A DNA stretch of 64,000 nt from Sphingomonas crocodyli (lineage in GTDB: Bacteria; Pseudomonadota; Alphaproteobacteria; Sphingomonadales; Sphingomonadaceae). The notes beneath the pieces are model-generated. The model had not been told where the DNA came from and did not search any database. It worked only from the letters and a program-made list of their open reading frames with translations. Location of the stretch: positions 806,001 to 870,000 of the forward strand of contig NZ_SACN01000001.1 of assembly GCF_004005865.1 (NCBI RefSeq), written 5' to 3'. Numbering within the stretch: the stretch's first letter is position 1; each line of letters starts with the position of its first letter. Of this stretch, positions 53,665 to 63,560 are shown piece after piece. A program made the position numbers and the translations under genes.

Positions 53665-56600
53665 CTACCGCGCCAGCAGGCGGCGCGCCTGCGCGGCGAT
53701 CTGCGCCAGCATCGCAGCACTGGGCGAGGCCGTGATGCGGGCGCGGTCGACCAGTTCGCGGAACTGCGCGACGCGGGGGCCATGCGTGCCCAGCCATTCG
53801 CGCACCGCGCCGATCGGATCCTTGCGGCCATGCTTGCCCAGGAAATCGAGCCGCAACTGGCCGAATTCGCGCACCAGCCCGGCGACGAGCAGGCGATCCC
53901 AAGCGTCGCCCGAACGGAAGCGCGCCGCCTCCGCCTTCGCCCAGTCGAGCCCGAGCGCTTCGCCCAGCGTCACATAGGCATCGGTGACGTCGAGTTCGTC
54001 GACCGCGAGTTCGCTGGCGAGCGCAGCCGTGCCGATCGCGCCTTCCATTTCGGCGAGGCGGGCGATCCGTTCGACGAGGTCGGCATCGACGCCGTCCGCG
54101 CTGATATATTCGCGCAGCTTGCGCGACAGATCGACCGCCTCGGCCTTGAGCAGCGTGTCGCGTTCCTTGTCGAGGCGTGACAGGCCGGGCTTGAGCAGAT
54201 CGATGCGTGCGCCGATCTCGGCCGCCGGATCGAGGCTGCGCAGCAGATCGGCGACATGCGCGCGCGCGGCGGCGCCCAGCACCTCGAACAGGGTCAGGCG
54301 CGGCTGCTCGTCGAGCTTGGCATCCTCGATCGCCTCGAAGATCGCTTCGATATCGAACAGGCGATCGACGGTCACGTAAGCCGCGGCGACCTGTGCCATC
54401 GACACCGCCTCTTCCTCCGCCATTTCGAACGGGCCGACGAGGCCGAGCCGGTTGATGACGCGGTTGGCGAGCTTGGTCGCGATGATCTGCGGGCGCAGGC
54501 GATGATCGTCGATCGCGGCCGCGAAGCGATCCTGCATAGGCTGCGGGAAGGCATCGTGGAGCATTGGCGTCAGCGCGGCATCGGCGGGCACGTCGCTATT
54601 TTCGATCGCGTCCTGCAGCGACAATTTGCCGTGGCTCAGGATCACCGCCAGTTCGGGCCGGGTGAGGCCGTGGCCGTCCTGCGCGCGGCGCAGCAGCAGA
54701 TCGTTGCCGTCAAGCCCTTCGACCACGCGGTTGATGCGGCCCGCGGCCTCCAGCGTGTCGATCACGCGGGTTTGTGCCGCGACCGCGTCCGCGCCGCCGC
54801 GTTCGGCGAGCGAGAGGGCGAGCGTCTGGAGGCGATTATCCTCCAGAACGATATGCGCGACATCGTCGGTCATGCTGGCGAGGAACTGGTTGCGATCCTC
54901 GAACTCGAGGCGGCCTTCCTGCATCTCGCGGTTGAGCGCGATCTTGATGTTGACCTCGTTATCCGAACAATCGACGCCGGCCGAATTGTCGATGAAGTCG
55001 GTGTTGATGCGCCCGCCCTTGGTAGCGAAGGCGATGCGGCCCGCCTGGGTGACGCCCAGATTGGCGCCCTCGCCGATCACGCGCGCGCCAACATCCTCAC
55101 CATCGACGCGGTGCGGATCGTTCGAGCGATCGCCGACTTCGGCATTGGTCTGGCTCTTGGCCTTCACATAGGTGCCAATGCCGCCGAACCAGAGCAGGTC
55201 GACCTTCGCCTTCAGGATCGCGGCGATCAGCGCGGAGGGATCGAGCGTGTCGGCGTCGATGCCGAGTGCTTGCCTAACCTGCGCGGAGATCGGAATCTCC
55301 TTCATGTCGCGCGGGAAGACGCCGCCGCCTTCGGAGATCAGGCTGGTATCGTAATCGGCCCAGCTCGACCGGGGCAGCGCGAACATGCGGCTGCGCTCGT
55401 CCCAGCTCTTGGCCGGATCGGGATCGGGATCGAGGAAGATGTGGCGGTGATCGAAGGCCGCGACGATCTTCAATGTCTTCGACAGCAGCATGCCGTTGCC
55501 GAACACGTCACCCGACATGTCGCCGCAGCCGACGACGCGGATCACGTCCGATTGAACATCGACGCCCATTTCGGCGAAGTGACGCTGAACCGAGACCCAC
55601 GCGCCCTTGGCGGTGATCCCCATCGCCTTATGGTCGTAACCATAGCCGCCGCCCGACGCGAAGGCGTCGCCCAGCCAGAAGCCGCGATCGGTGGCGATCT
55701 TGTTCGCGACGTCGGAGAAGGTGGCGGTGCCCTTGTCGGCGGCGACGACGAAATAGGGATCGTCGCCGTCGCGGATCACGACCTTGTCGGGATGGACGAC
55801 CTTGCCCGCCTCGATATTGTCGGTGACCGACAGAAGCGCGCGGATGAAGATGCGGTAGCTTTCGGTCCCTTCGGCCAGCCAGGCGTCACGATCGGACGCG
55901 GGGGGTAGCGCCTTGGGATAGAAGCCGCCCTTCGCGCCCGTCGGCACGATCACGGCATTCTTCACCACCTGCGCCTTCATCAGGCCCAGGATTTCGGTGC
56001 GGAAGTCGTCGCGCCGGTCGGACCAGCGCAGGCCGCCACGCGCGATCGGGCCGCCGCGCAGGTGGATGCCCTCGACACGCGGCGAATAGACCCAGATTTC
56101 GCGCCACGGCACCGGCTGGGGCAGGCCCGGAATGCCGCTGGAATCGATCTTGAACGCCAGCGCTTCCTCGCACGCGGGCGAGAAGGCGTTGGTGCGCAGG
56201 GTGGAGCGGACGACCGCGCGGAAGCGGCGGAGCATGCGATCATTGTCGATCGCGCTGACGCCCTTCAGCCCCTGTTCGATCGCATCGTGAAGCTGTTCGG
56301 CCTTCTTGTCGTCGCGGCCCTTGGGATCGTGGAGCGCGCGGAAATAGCCGATGATGTCGCGGCCGACCTGCGGCGCGATCGTCAGCGCCTCGACGGCGGT
56401 GGCGAGGCCATAGGCAAAGCCGGTCTGGCGCAGATAGCGGAACCAGGCGCGGAACAGCACGGCTTCGTGCGGGGCGAGGCCGATCGTGACGATCAGCGCG
56501 TTGAACAGATCATTCTCCGCGCGGCCCTCCAGCGTCGCGGCGATCGCGCCTTCGACCATGTCGGTGCGGTCGAGCAAGGCGATGGCGGTGTCGACGCTCG

Positions 56601-58326
56601 GCAGCTCGACGCGGAATTCGTGGATATGGCCGATGCCCTCGAGCGCGGTCGGGATTTCCTCGATCACGCGGAAGCCGAAATTCTCCAGCACCGGCACCGC
56701 TTCGGACAAGGCGATCAGCGGGCCGCGACGGTAGATCTTCAGCCGCAGGCGGGCGTCACCCTCGGTCTCGTCATCATAGATGCGGACGTTGCGGCCGGCT
56801 TCGTCGTCCAGCTGGATCAGGCGCGCGATATCGGCGGCGGCGTCGGCGGGTGTCGCCGTGCCGCGATAGGCGGCGGGGAAGGCGGCGGCATAATCGATCG
56901 CCAGACGCGCCGAACGGCGCGCGGGCAGGAACTCGGCCAGCCGCGCCTCGACCGCCGGTTCCCAGCCGCGCAGCATCTCGCCAATGCGCTGATCGAGCGC
57001 CGCGACATCGGGCAGGACCGAGCTTTCGGGGAAATGGAGCGTGTAGCGGATCAGCGCGAGATCGCCGTCGCCCAGCTGGAGCGCATAGCTGGCGAGCGCG
57101 CCGCCGGTCGCTTCGGCCAGCATCGCGCCGATCTGTTCGCGCCGCCCGGTGGTCAGCAGGTCGCGCGGCAGCCACAGGAAGGCGATCAGGTGGCGGCCGA
57201 GTGCGGACGACACCATTTCCAGCTTCGGACGCGGGCGATCGGCCAGCGACATGGCGGTGAGGACGACATGCTCGGTGGCACTTGGCGCCAAGGTGAGCGC
57301 CAGATCGTGCGGCAGTTCGGCCATCGCATGGCGCAGCGCCTTGCCGGCATGGCCGCGCGGATCGAAGCGCAGTTTCTCGTCGAGCGCCTTCAATGTGCCG
57401 CGCAGGACGGGGATCGCCTCGGTCGGCGCGCGCAGTGCGGCGCTGGTCCACAGGCCGGCATGGATCGACAGGCCGGTGATCGTGCCGCCGTCGCGCACCG
57501 GCACGACGATCATGTCGAGCGCGGCGCGGCGGTGGACGTTGGTGACGGCATCGGCCTTCACCAGCATCGGCGCGGCGCCCCCGCGTTCGAACCACGAAAA
57601 GGCATCGGCGCGCGCGCTGTCGGACCACAGCACCGTATCGCTGACGCGCAGCACGCCCTGCGCATCGGCGGCCGCCTTGCCGTCGCGCCCCTCGATCCGG
57701 TGGCCGAGCAGGGTCATCTTGCCGTCGAGGAACCAGCGCAGCAGCGCCGCACCCTCGCCATCGGGCAACCGCTCCGCATCGTCGCGCAGCCGGACCTGCA
57801 ACACCTGCCAGTCGCGCACGGCGGCGCGGACTTCGGCGAGGGTGGTTTCGAGTTCGCCGACCAGATTGCGGCGATTGCGCGCATCGATGCGATCGGCCTC
57901 GATATAGATCACCGACTCGTGGCGTTCGCCCGCCGCATCGTCGACGATGTCGGTCAGGCGGCCGGCCTCATCACGGCGCACCGCGATGACGGGGTGGAGC
58001 AGGCGGCGAATCTCGATGTCGTGCGCGGTCAGCACGCCGGCGACCGAATCGACCAGGAAGGGCATGTCGTCGTTGACGATGACGATGCGGATCGCGCGAT
58101 CGGTGGCGCTGCCCGATACGCTCTGCACCGCTATGGCGGGCACGCCGGGTGCCCTGAGCGTGGCGGTTTCGGCGGCGAAAGCGGCGGCGGCGTTCATCTC
58201 CGCCTCGCCCATCCCCTCGGTCTCGCCGGGCAGCGCGCCACGGCCCAGAAGGGCGGCGAAACGGGCGACGAGTTCGGGAGAAAGTGCGGAATCCTGGGGC
58301 CGGGTCATCGGTTCGGCAACGTCCAT
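53665..58326 (-). CDS. NAD-specific glutamate dehydrogenase, large (180-kDa) type
   Basis: 1553 residues from the ATG at 58326, behind GAGGAG; the longer open frame is rejected. The long N-terminal part carries the ACT-like regulatory segments typical of the family. The catalytic region has RGGLRWSDRRDDFRTEILG, with substrate-binding Lys in VKNAVIVPTGAKGGFYPK, and the NAD-binding Rossmann part VVGCGDMSGDVFGNGML. The C-terminal helical domain is complete. It converts glutamate to 2-oxoglutarate and ammonia in catabolism. Length is normal for alphaproteobacteria. Confidence 0.95.
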   Translation of the reverse strand: MDVAEPMTRPQDSALSPELVARFAALLGRGALPGETEGMGEAEMNAAAAFAAETATLRAPGVPAIAVQSVSGSATDRAIRIVIVNDDMPFLVDSVAGVLTAHDIEIRRLLHPVIAVRRDEAGRLTDIVDDAAGERHESVIYIEADRIDARNRRNLVGELETTLAEVRAAVRDWQVLQVRLRDDAERLPDGEGAALLRWFLDGKMTLLGHRIEGRDGKAAADAQGVLRVSDTVLWSDSARADAFSWFERGGAAPMLVKADAVTNVHRRAALDMIVVPVRDGGTITGLSIHAGLWTSAALRAPTEAIPVLRGTLKALDEKLRFDPRGHAGKALRHAMAELPHDLALTLAPSATEHVVLTAMSLADRPRPKLEMVSSALGRHLIAFLWLPRDLLTTGRREQIGAMLAEATGGALASYALQLGDGDLALIRYTLHFPESSVLPDVAALDQRIGEMLRGWEPAVEARLAEFLPARRSARLAIDYAAAFPAAYRGTATPADAAADIARLIQLDDEAGRNVRIYDDETEGDARLRLKIYRRGPLIALSEAVPVLENFGFRVIEEIPTALEGIGHIHEFRVELPSVDTAIALLDRTDMVEGAIAATLEGRAENDLFNALIVTIGLAPHEAVLFRAWFRYLRQTGFAYGLATAVEALTIAPQVGRDIIGYFRALHDPKGRDDKKAEQLHDAIEQGLKGVSAIDNDRMLRRFRAVVRSTLRTNAFSPACEEALAFKIDSSGIPGLPQPVPWREIWVYSPRVEGIHLRGGPIARGGLRWSDRRDDFRTEILGLMKAQVVKNAVIVPTGAKGGFYPKALPPASDRDAWLAEGTESYRIFIRALLSVTDNIEAGKVVHPDKVVIRDGDDPYFVVAADKGTATFSDVANKIATDRGFWLGDAFASGGGYGYDHKAMGITAKGAWVSVQRHFAEMGVDVQSDVIRVVGCGDMSGDVFGNGMLLSKTLKIVAAFDHRHIFLDPDPDPAKSWDERSRMFALPRSSWADYDTSLISEGGGVFPRDMKEIPISAQVRQALGIDADTLDPSALIAAILKAKVDLLWFGGIGTYVKAKSQTNAEVGDRSNDPHRVDGEDVGARVIGEGANLGVTQAGRIAFATKGGRINTDFIDNSAGVDCSDNEVNIKIALNREMQEGRLEFEDRNQFLASMTDDVAHIVLEDNRLQTLALSLAERGGADAVAAQTRVIDTLEAAGRINRVVEGLDGNDLLLRRAQDGHGLTRPELAVILSHGKLSLQDAIENSDVPADAALTPMLHDAFPQPMQDRFAAAIDDHRLRPQIIATKLANRVINRLGLVGPFEMAEEEAVSMAQVAAAYVTVDRLFDIEAIFEAIEDAKLDEQPRLTLFEVLGAAARAHVADLLRSLDPAAEIGARIDLLKPGLSRLDKERDTLLKAEAVDLSRKLREYISADGVDADLVERIARLAEMEGAIGTAALASELAVDELDVTDAYVTLGEALGLDWAKAEAARFRSGDAWDRLLVAGLVREFGQLRLDFLGKHGRKDPIGAVREWLGTHGPRVAQFRELVDRARITASPSAAMLAQIAAQARRLLAR

Positions 58327-58525
58327 GCTGGTCCACTCCTCGGAAAGCCGCGCATCTAAGCGCGCTGGCGTTCGAAGGGGTTCCATATGGACCCGTGCGA
58401 CAGGCGTAACAAGCTCGCGTGGGGCGAACCGTGCATTTCGCAACGGTCGTGCGCGCGGCTAAGGCATTGCGAAAGCTTGTTAGGCCAGAGACGCGTCGCG
58501 CGACATTTCGCGGGCGTTATGGTTT

Positions 58526-58550
58526 GTCACCCCGGATCGTCCGGGGTGAC
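58526..58550. repeat. Short GTCACCCCGG palindrome
   Basis: A perfect 11-bp inverted repeat GTCACCCCGGA with TCG as loop, 17 nt past the stop of the leftward PAS_5-like gene. No T tract on either side. It is a minimal member of the palindrome family also seen at 39437 and 49105. Confidence 0.8.
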
Positions 58551-58566
58551 GTGAAGGATGGAGTGC

Positions 58567-59808
58567 TCAGCCGTCGATCGAGCGCAGCACCCGATCGACC
58601 AGAGCGGCCGAAGCGGGAGCGGGGGCGACGACGGCGAGCGTGCCATTCGCCTCGCGCCGCGCGACGAGCAGGACGAAATCCCCGCCCTCCGCATCGATCT
58701 CCACCGTCGCGACGGGCGCCGCAGAGCGCAGCCGCTGGCGGACGAGGCCGGCGCGATCGGTCTTGAGTGCAGGCCGGCGTTCGAGCCGTTCGGCCGCGAC
58801 CACGCCCTTGATGCCGCCTTCGAACTGCGTCAGCCACGCCTCGACCATGCCCGCCCCCAGGCAGGCGCGGCGGGCATAAGTGAGCACGGCGGCATATTCG
58901 GTCACGCGCTTGGGATCATAGTCCGCGCCGAACACCAGCTTGACGATCGGGGTCATCGGCGCGCGCGCCTGGGCGGCGATGCCCGCGCTTTCGATCAAAG
59001 CGGCGAGCGTTTCCGGCTCGGCGTCGCCGGCCAGCGCGATATCGTGCGCGAGGCCGATCGCGCGGTAGAGCGAGGCGCGGCCGCGCTCCTCGCCCTCACG
59101 GGCGGCGGCGGCATGATCGCGCGCATCCTGGACGAGCGCCTCGATGCGAATCTCGATCTCGTCATCCTCGGCATCGAAATCGGCCCAGTCGATCGCGCCC
59201 TCTTCGGGTTCGGGCAGCGGCTGGGCGGGGCCGGCAAAGGCGGTGGTGACGGCGGCGACGACGTCGGCCGGCAGATCGGTCTCCTCGGCCAGCTTCCAGT
59301 TGATCACGCCGTGGACGAAATCGATCGTCTCGCCGCTCGACGAATAGGGCATCAGGATGCCGCGATAGAGCGTGGGTTCGCCGCGATTGTTGGTGAACTC
59401 GGCCTCGAAGCCGACAGGCGCGCGATTGCGCAGCACCTCGTCATAATGATCGGTCAGCCGCGACAGCAAAGATCCGGCGGGCACATCCGAAATCGTCTCC
59501 AGATCGCCGTCCAGATCGCCTTCTTCGCGCAGCGCGCGGCCAAGGAAGGTGATCGCGGGATTGCGGGCGTCGATCGAGAAATCGAGCAGGGTGCTGTACG
59601 GCCCGAACTCGCCCAGCATCGCGGCGTCGAGATCGGTGATCGCGGGATAGGACCGCCCGTCGAGCAGCGACACCCAATGTTCGTAGGCGCGCACATGCAT
59701 GCGGCGCTCATCGGTGCCGATCATCGGGGGCACGTCCATGCACGGCTCGTCTGCGACCGGGAAATCCCACTCGGCCGATCCTGCGCCCCACGAACGATAA
59801 TCTTCCAT
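58567..59808 (-). CDS. PAS_5-like domain protein of unknown role
   Basis: 413 residues from the ATG at 59808. The N-terminal ~200 residues fit a PAS_5-type pattern (RAYEHWVSLLDGRSYPAITD, LLDFSIDARNPAITFLGRAL, ETISDVPAGSLLSRLTDHYD, TLYRGILMPYSSSGETIDFV). The rest is helical and acidic, with EIRIEALVQDARDHAAAARE, and ends in LLVARREANGTLAVVAPAPA. No enzymatic domain is attached. Proteins with this layout appear in sphingomonads as conserved hypotheticals. It is next to tRNA-Thr on the chromosome. Confidence 0.8.
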   Translation of the reverse strand: MEDYRSWGAGSAEWDFPVADEPCMDVPPMIGTDERRMHVRAYEHWVSLLDGRSYPAITDLDAAMLGEFGPYSTLLDFSIDARNPAITFLGRALREEGDLDGDLETISDVPAGSLLSRLTDHYDEVLRNRAPVGFEAEFTNNRGEPTLYRGILMPYSSSGETIDFVHGVINWKLAEETDLPADVVAAVTTAFAGPAQPLPEPEEGAIDWADFDAEDDEIEIRIEALVQDARDHAAAAREGEERGRASLYRAIGLAHDIALAGDAEPETLAALIESAGIAAQARAPMTPIVKLVFGADYDPKRVTEYAAVLTYARRACLGAGMVEAWLTQFEGGIKGVVAAERLERRPALKTDRAGLVRQRLRSAAPVATVEIDAEGGDFVLLVARREANGTLAVVAPAPASAALVDRVLRSIDG

Positions 59809-59942
59809 AGTCCCGATTCCCCGGCGATTCTCTGCCGGCCAGATGACTCGGATCGGGTTGAGGATTGGTAAACTGCAGGGCAACGCCTGTGGGCGCTTGC
59901 GCGGGCGCTCCACCGCTGTTAATGGCCGCCCCCTGTCCCCGG

Positions 59943-60018
59943 GCCGCTTTAGCTCAGTTGGTAGAGCATCGCATTCGTAATGCGGGGGTCACAGGTTCGA
60001 GTCCTGTAAGCGGCACCA
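59943..60018 (+). tRNA. tRNA-Thr (anticodon CGU)
   Basis: A 76-nt cloverleaf with encoded CCA: acceptor GCCGCTT pairing with AAGCGGC, D arm GCTCAGTTGGTAGAGC, anticodon stem TCGCA with TGCGG and loop TTCGTAA (anticodon CGT, reading ACG), T arm ACAGGTTCGAGTCCTGT. All stems pair; the 27-43 pair is T-G. Confidence 0.95.
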
Positions 60019-60147
60019 TTATCCCCTGATAAGTTATTGTTTTTAAACGATAAATCAGGTTTGATAATTTTCCGTTCCCTCATTCGCTCCCGCATGTCGC
60101 AGTTGGCGGTCACGGTGCTCATGCAAGCGGGCGGCGCCACTTTTGCT

Positions 60148-60966
60148 TCACCGCGGTAGGCTGATGACGAAATCCCAGATCTTTTTATCCAGATAATTTT
60201 CTGCGGCTCCGGCCTGCGATCGCAACTCGAGCATCTGAATCAGATCCTCATTAGACAGCAGGAGGATGAGTTTTCCGCTTTCTCGCATGGCGCCTTGGGC
60301 TGCGCGTATTGCAGAGTCCTTCGCCGGTAGCCGCGAAATGAGCAGGCAGACCGTGCGCAACGCGCCAACGAACAGATAGCCTTCGGTCGAGTAGACCTGA
60401 TCAGCGGATATCTGCCCCTCATAATTTTTGCATTCGAACAGAATCGCCTTCGTTCGGAAATCGGCACGCAGCCCGTCCCAAAACGGGTTTCCGGGCCGAA
60501 TGCGGCAAATGAAGTCGTACCGATTTGCACCATCGCTAGTCGATGCCTGTTTCGCAAAGCCGTACAGATCCGGATCGAACAGATGCATGAAAACGCGCAT
60601 GCACAATTCTTCATATTGGGTTGGTGTGAGCACGTTGTCGCGGACATGCTCAGTCAATTCTGATTGGAGCTTGTGGGTGATGGGCTCTGCGCTTTGTGGC
60701 ACAGGTTCGTCTGTGACGGACCCTGTCAAAGCCTCGAAGCGGTTGGCCAACTCCGGGAACTGCGCCGCCCGCTCTCGCAGAATGTCGACGTCCCAAATTT
60801 CAATGTCATACTGATCTTGTGCCCAGGCTTGCGTGGCGGAGCTTAATTCGCTGAAAACGACCAGAATGGGCTTACCGAGTGACGGGTCTAGTTCGCGATA
60901 TGCGCGAACTCTCTCCGCCCCGATATACGCGATATGAAGCTCAACGCATTCGGGCTGCAATGCCAA
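60148..60966 (-). CDS. PD-(D/E)xK nuclease-like protein, possibly 5'-damaged
   Basis: 272 residues if TTG at 60966 is the start. The second half carries a restriction-endonuclease core: Asp in NRYDFICRIRPGN and E-x-K in ILFECKNYEG, the usual nuclease triad. The first half (GKPILVVFSELSSATQAWAQ, YDIEIWDVDILRERAAQF) resembles the distal part of another Mrr_cat-like domain, whose catalytic front is missing. A better start, ATG at 60976 with GGGAG 9 nt before it, opens a different frame that stops after 11 codons, and a TGA lies just upstream in the main frame. So the gene may be truncated or frameshifted. It is the first gene to the right of tRNA-Thr, in visibly less GC-rich DNA. Likely a type IV-type defence remnant. 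Confidence 0.65.
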   Translation of the reverse strand: MALQPECVELHIAYIGAERVRAYRELDPSLGKPILVVFSELSSATQAWAQDQYDIEIWDVDILRERAAQFPELANRFEALTGSVTDEPVPQSAEPITHKLQSELTEHVRDNVLTPTQYEELCMRVFMHLFDPDLYGFAKQASTSDGANRYDFICRIRPGNPFWDGLRADFRTKAILFECKNYEGQISADQVYSTEGYLFVGALRTVCLLISRLPAKDSAIRAAQGAMRESGKLILLLSNEDLIQMLELRSQAGAAENYLDKKIWDFVISLPR

Positions 60967-61425
60967 ACAAGTTCATCGGTCAGATCTCCCAACAAATGTA
61001 TTTAGAATGGCGGCATCTGGCGATGGCGATGATGATCCGCTTTGGCGGCTTTGAGACACGGAGTTGTCGTCGAGAATGCGGGTCGCAACGCTGGCTTGGC
61101 GACTGCTTATCCGACAGCTGACCTCTGTAGAGGTTGTCGATGTACCGAGAATAGGCTGCGGGCCGCGGTCAGAATTTTGACGGCGTTCATTGCCGTCTCG
61201 ATGAGATCGTGCCGGGTCGATCAAGCCAGAATGGCTGTTTAGATATTCAAATTAGCGATTTGGCTGGAGAGCTGTGTTTCATTCATCGGGAATGCGAGCG
61301 CCGAATGAAAGGATCGGGATGAATCCAAGCTGCGGTTCTCGGAGAGTGTCGCCGTCATATTACGGCATCCAAATCATTCCCCTTTCGCCAACAAGGGGCC
61401 AATCCAGTTTAGCCGGTTTCAATCG
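60967..61425. other. Gene-free region between the nuclease and the orphan gene
   Basis: 459 bases, less GC-rich than the main chromosome. Short open frames on both strands show no ribosome site or recognisable protein. It may contain the missing 5' part of the nuclease gene in degraded form, plus promoters for both directions. Confidence 0.4.
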
Positions 61426-61944
61426 ATGACATATCAGCCTCTCAACGCTTTCCGCGACATTCTGCGACGGATTGCGCCTCGACAATCTAAACTGCTGCAT
61501 AACCTGAACGCGCTCGAACTGCGGCGACCGGTCATGTTTAGTCCGTCATTCTGTTCCAAGGCGGGAGTGTCGCAGAATGAATTGACACTCTCCTTCCAAG
61601 ACGCATGGGGGTGGCATCGATCTGAGGCCCTGCCGTCGCTGAGCGACCGGGAGGCGGTCCTCCATCAGGCGCTCAATTTGTTGGCACGCAGGCTTTCCAT
61701 CAATCCGTCGATCGGCGCGCTGTTGGGATATTTGATTGCGCTCGAGCCGCTTCGGTCTGGCTCAGCCGATGGCGCGGATGTTGGACAGCATATCGACCGA
61801 TTAGAACGCTGCGCTGAAGAGTTTTTCGTCGATGAGACTGTGGCGTTGGTTGCGGAGGACTATGCGTTTTTCACGCTGGATTTCATTGCAGCCGCCACCG
61901 GCGTTCCATCACCCGATACCGCTGCGCCTTGTAAGCGGGGCTAA
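61426..61944 (+). CDS. Orphan protein of unknown function in accessory DNA
   Basis: 172 residues, ATG without a clear ribosome site. The sequence is mostly helical: FRDILRRIAPRQSKLLHNLN, LSDREAVLHQALNLLARRLS, HIDRLERCAEEFFVDETVAL. No signal peptide and no known motif. Composition is less GC-rich than the chromosome to the left. I do not recognise it, and it may be specific to this strain or island. Confidence 0.55.
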   Translation: MTYQPLNAFRDILRRIAPRQSKLLHNLNALELRRPVMFSPSFCSKAGVSQNELTLSFQDAWGWHRSEALPSLSDREAVLHQALNLLARRLSINPSIGALLGYLIALEPLRSGSADGADVGQHIDRLERCAEEFFVDETVALVAEDYAFFTLDFIAAATGVPSPDTAAPCKRG

Positions 61945-62052
61945 TGCGAGCCACGCATTTCGACACAGGGGTTGGCGCCCTTGGTCTCGACCTATTTGCG
62001 ACCGCGCTAGAGCGGGTTTCTCTCCCGATTTTTAGGGGCCAAGGAATATCAC

Positions 62053-63435
62053 ATGGACCCGGCCCCATTCATGCGCGGTAGCGAAACTGCACCGGACCGC
62101 AGCGGGACAGATGAGGCGGCAGAGGCCGTTCGTCCGGGCAAAATGCCCGCTTTCGCGCGGATCGTCACGCACCTCGGTTGGATCGTGGGCGGCAAAGGAT
62201 ATGGCGCTATATTGAGCCTGCTATATCTCGCGCTCCTCACCCGCGCGCTCGGGGTGGAGGCCTATGGCTCCTTCGCCCTGATCCTGAGCTCCACGCTGAT
62301 CCTCCAGGCATTGCTCAACTTCAACATCTGGCAAATGCTGGTCAAATATGGACAGGAGCATATCCACCGCGGCGACGCCGTCGGGCTCGCGCGTCTGATC
62401 AGATTTTGTACGATCGCCGATCTGGCGATGGCCACGACGAGCTTATTGCTGGCAGCTCTGCTTCTCTATTTTGGTGCAAATCTCTTTGGCTTGGCGCCTG
62501 ATTTGGTTCTGCCAACGCTCGCTTATGCCGGCATCTTCCTGTTTTCGATCCGCAACGTGCCGCGTGGCGTCTTACGGCTCCATTCCCAATTTTCGTGGGC
62601 ATTTTTCGCCGAAGCCGTCGTGCCGACGCTCAAGATGCTTGGCTGTCTTGCGGCATATTTTACCGATCCGTCCCTTCCGGCATTTCTGCTCATATGGGCC
62701 GGATCAGAGATGGCGAGTACGCTGGTTTTCTGGTGGCTTGCATGCCGATCGTTCCGTCTCGCTCATGGCAAGGTCTCGGCTCGGCATTGGATGCTTGCAT
62801 GGTCCGAAAATGACGGACTGCCGTCATTGCTGTTTGCAAGCAATTTCGGCACCGTCACCTATACTGTCACGCAGCAATTGCCTGTGTTGTTGGTGGGATT
62901 TTTCGCTGGTGCGTCAGAGGTCGGCCTTTATCGGCTCGCACATCAGGTTGCACAATCGATCACTCTCTTGGCTGGTTTCGTTAGCCTTGCCAGCTACACC
63001 GAGATGGCAAATGCCCATGCACGCGAGGGCATCCGCGGGGTAATCCCACTATACACGCGTCTCACGAAGATCATGCTCCTGCTCTTTCTGGTGGTGGTGC
63101 CGATCATCGTCCTACTCGGTAAACCCGTCCTGCTGTTGATATCCGGGCAGGAATTTGCCGGCGCCTACCCATTTCTTGTCATTCTCAGCTTGGCGGCATG
63201 CCTTCAGATGGCGACAGCCAATTGCGAGCCTATGTTGATGGCGAGTGGGCGGGCGGGCTCCCTCATCCTGATAAGGTTCGCCGGAGCAGCGGCATTGATT
63301 GCTGCCACATACTTTATGCTGCCGATAATGGGCGCGATTGGCGCAGCTTGGGCGAAGTTTGCCGCCGAAACCTTCGGGCTGCTCCTGTTGTTTGGCGCCA
63401 GTCTTGCAATCTTACGCGAGGGCAAATCTTCCTGA
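62053..63435 (+). CDS. Wzx-like polysaccharide flippase
   Basis: 460 residues, ATG behind AAGGAATA. About 12-14 membrane segments with the MATE-like O-antigen flippase pattern: GKGYGAILSLLYLALLTRAL, GVEAYGSFALILSSTLILQA, IRNVPRGVLRLHSQFSWAFF and FFAGASEVGLYRLAHQVAQS. These proteins flip lipid-linked sugar units across the inner membrane. The next gene, which runs out of the window, appears to make surface glycan too, so this opens a polysaccharide locus. Confidence 0.9.
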   Translation: MDPAPFMRGSETAPDRSGTDEAAEAVRPGKMPAFARIVTHLGWIVGGKGYGAILSLLYLALLTRALGVEAYGSFALILSSTLILQALLNFNIWQMLVKYGQEHIHRGDAVGLARLIRFCTIADLAMATTSLLLAALLLYFGANLFGLAPDLVLPTLAYAGIFLFSIRNVPRGVLRLHSQFSWAFFAEAVVPTLKMLGCLAAYFTDPSLPAFLLIWAGSEMASTLVFWWLACRSFRLAHGKVSARHWMLAWSENDGLPSLLFASNFGTVTYTVTQQLPVLLVGFFAGASEVGLYRLAHQVAQSITLLAGFVSLASYTEMANAHAREGIRGVIPLYTRLTKIMLLLFLVVVPIIVLLGKPVLLLISGQEFAGAYPFLVILSLAACLQMATANCEPMLMASGRAGSLILIRFAGAAALIAATYFMLPIMGAIGAAWAKFAAETFGLLLLFGASLAILREGKSS

Positions 63436-63560
63436 GGCGACTGCGGTGCGCTCGCGCGGTGCCGTCTTAGGGCCGGACCAGGCATGGGTGCTAGATCGGT
63501 GGTGCGAGGACAACTCGTCCACTGCCGACCTGGGCTGCTGCCCAGGGAGATCACGGCCCG

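Noticed and set aside
54256..58359. Rightward frames of 550 and 765 codons opposite the glutamate dehydrogenase gene
   Set aside because: Shadow frames of GC-rich coding DNA, rich in Arg, Asp and Gly, without motifs or ribosome sites.
59949..60140. Leftward open frame antisense to tRNA-Thr ending in RTRTCDPRITNAMLYQLS
   Set aside because: This is the well-known false ORF produced by reading the complement of a tRNA; it has no ribosome site of its own.
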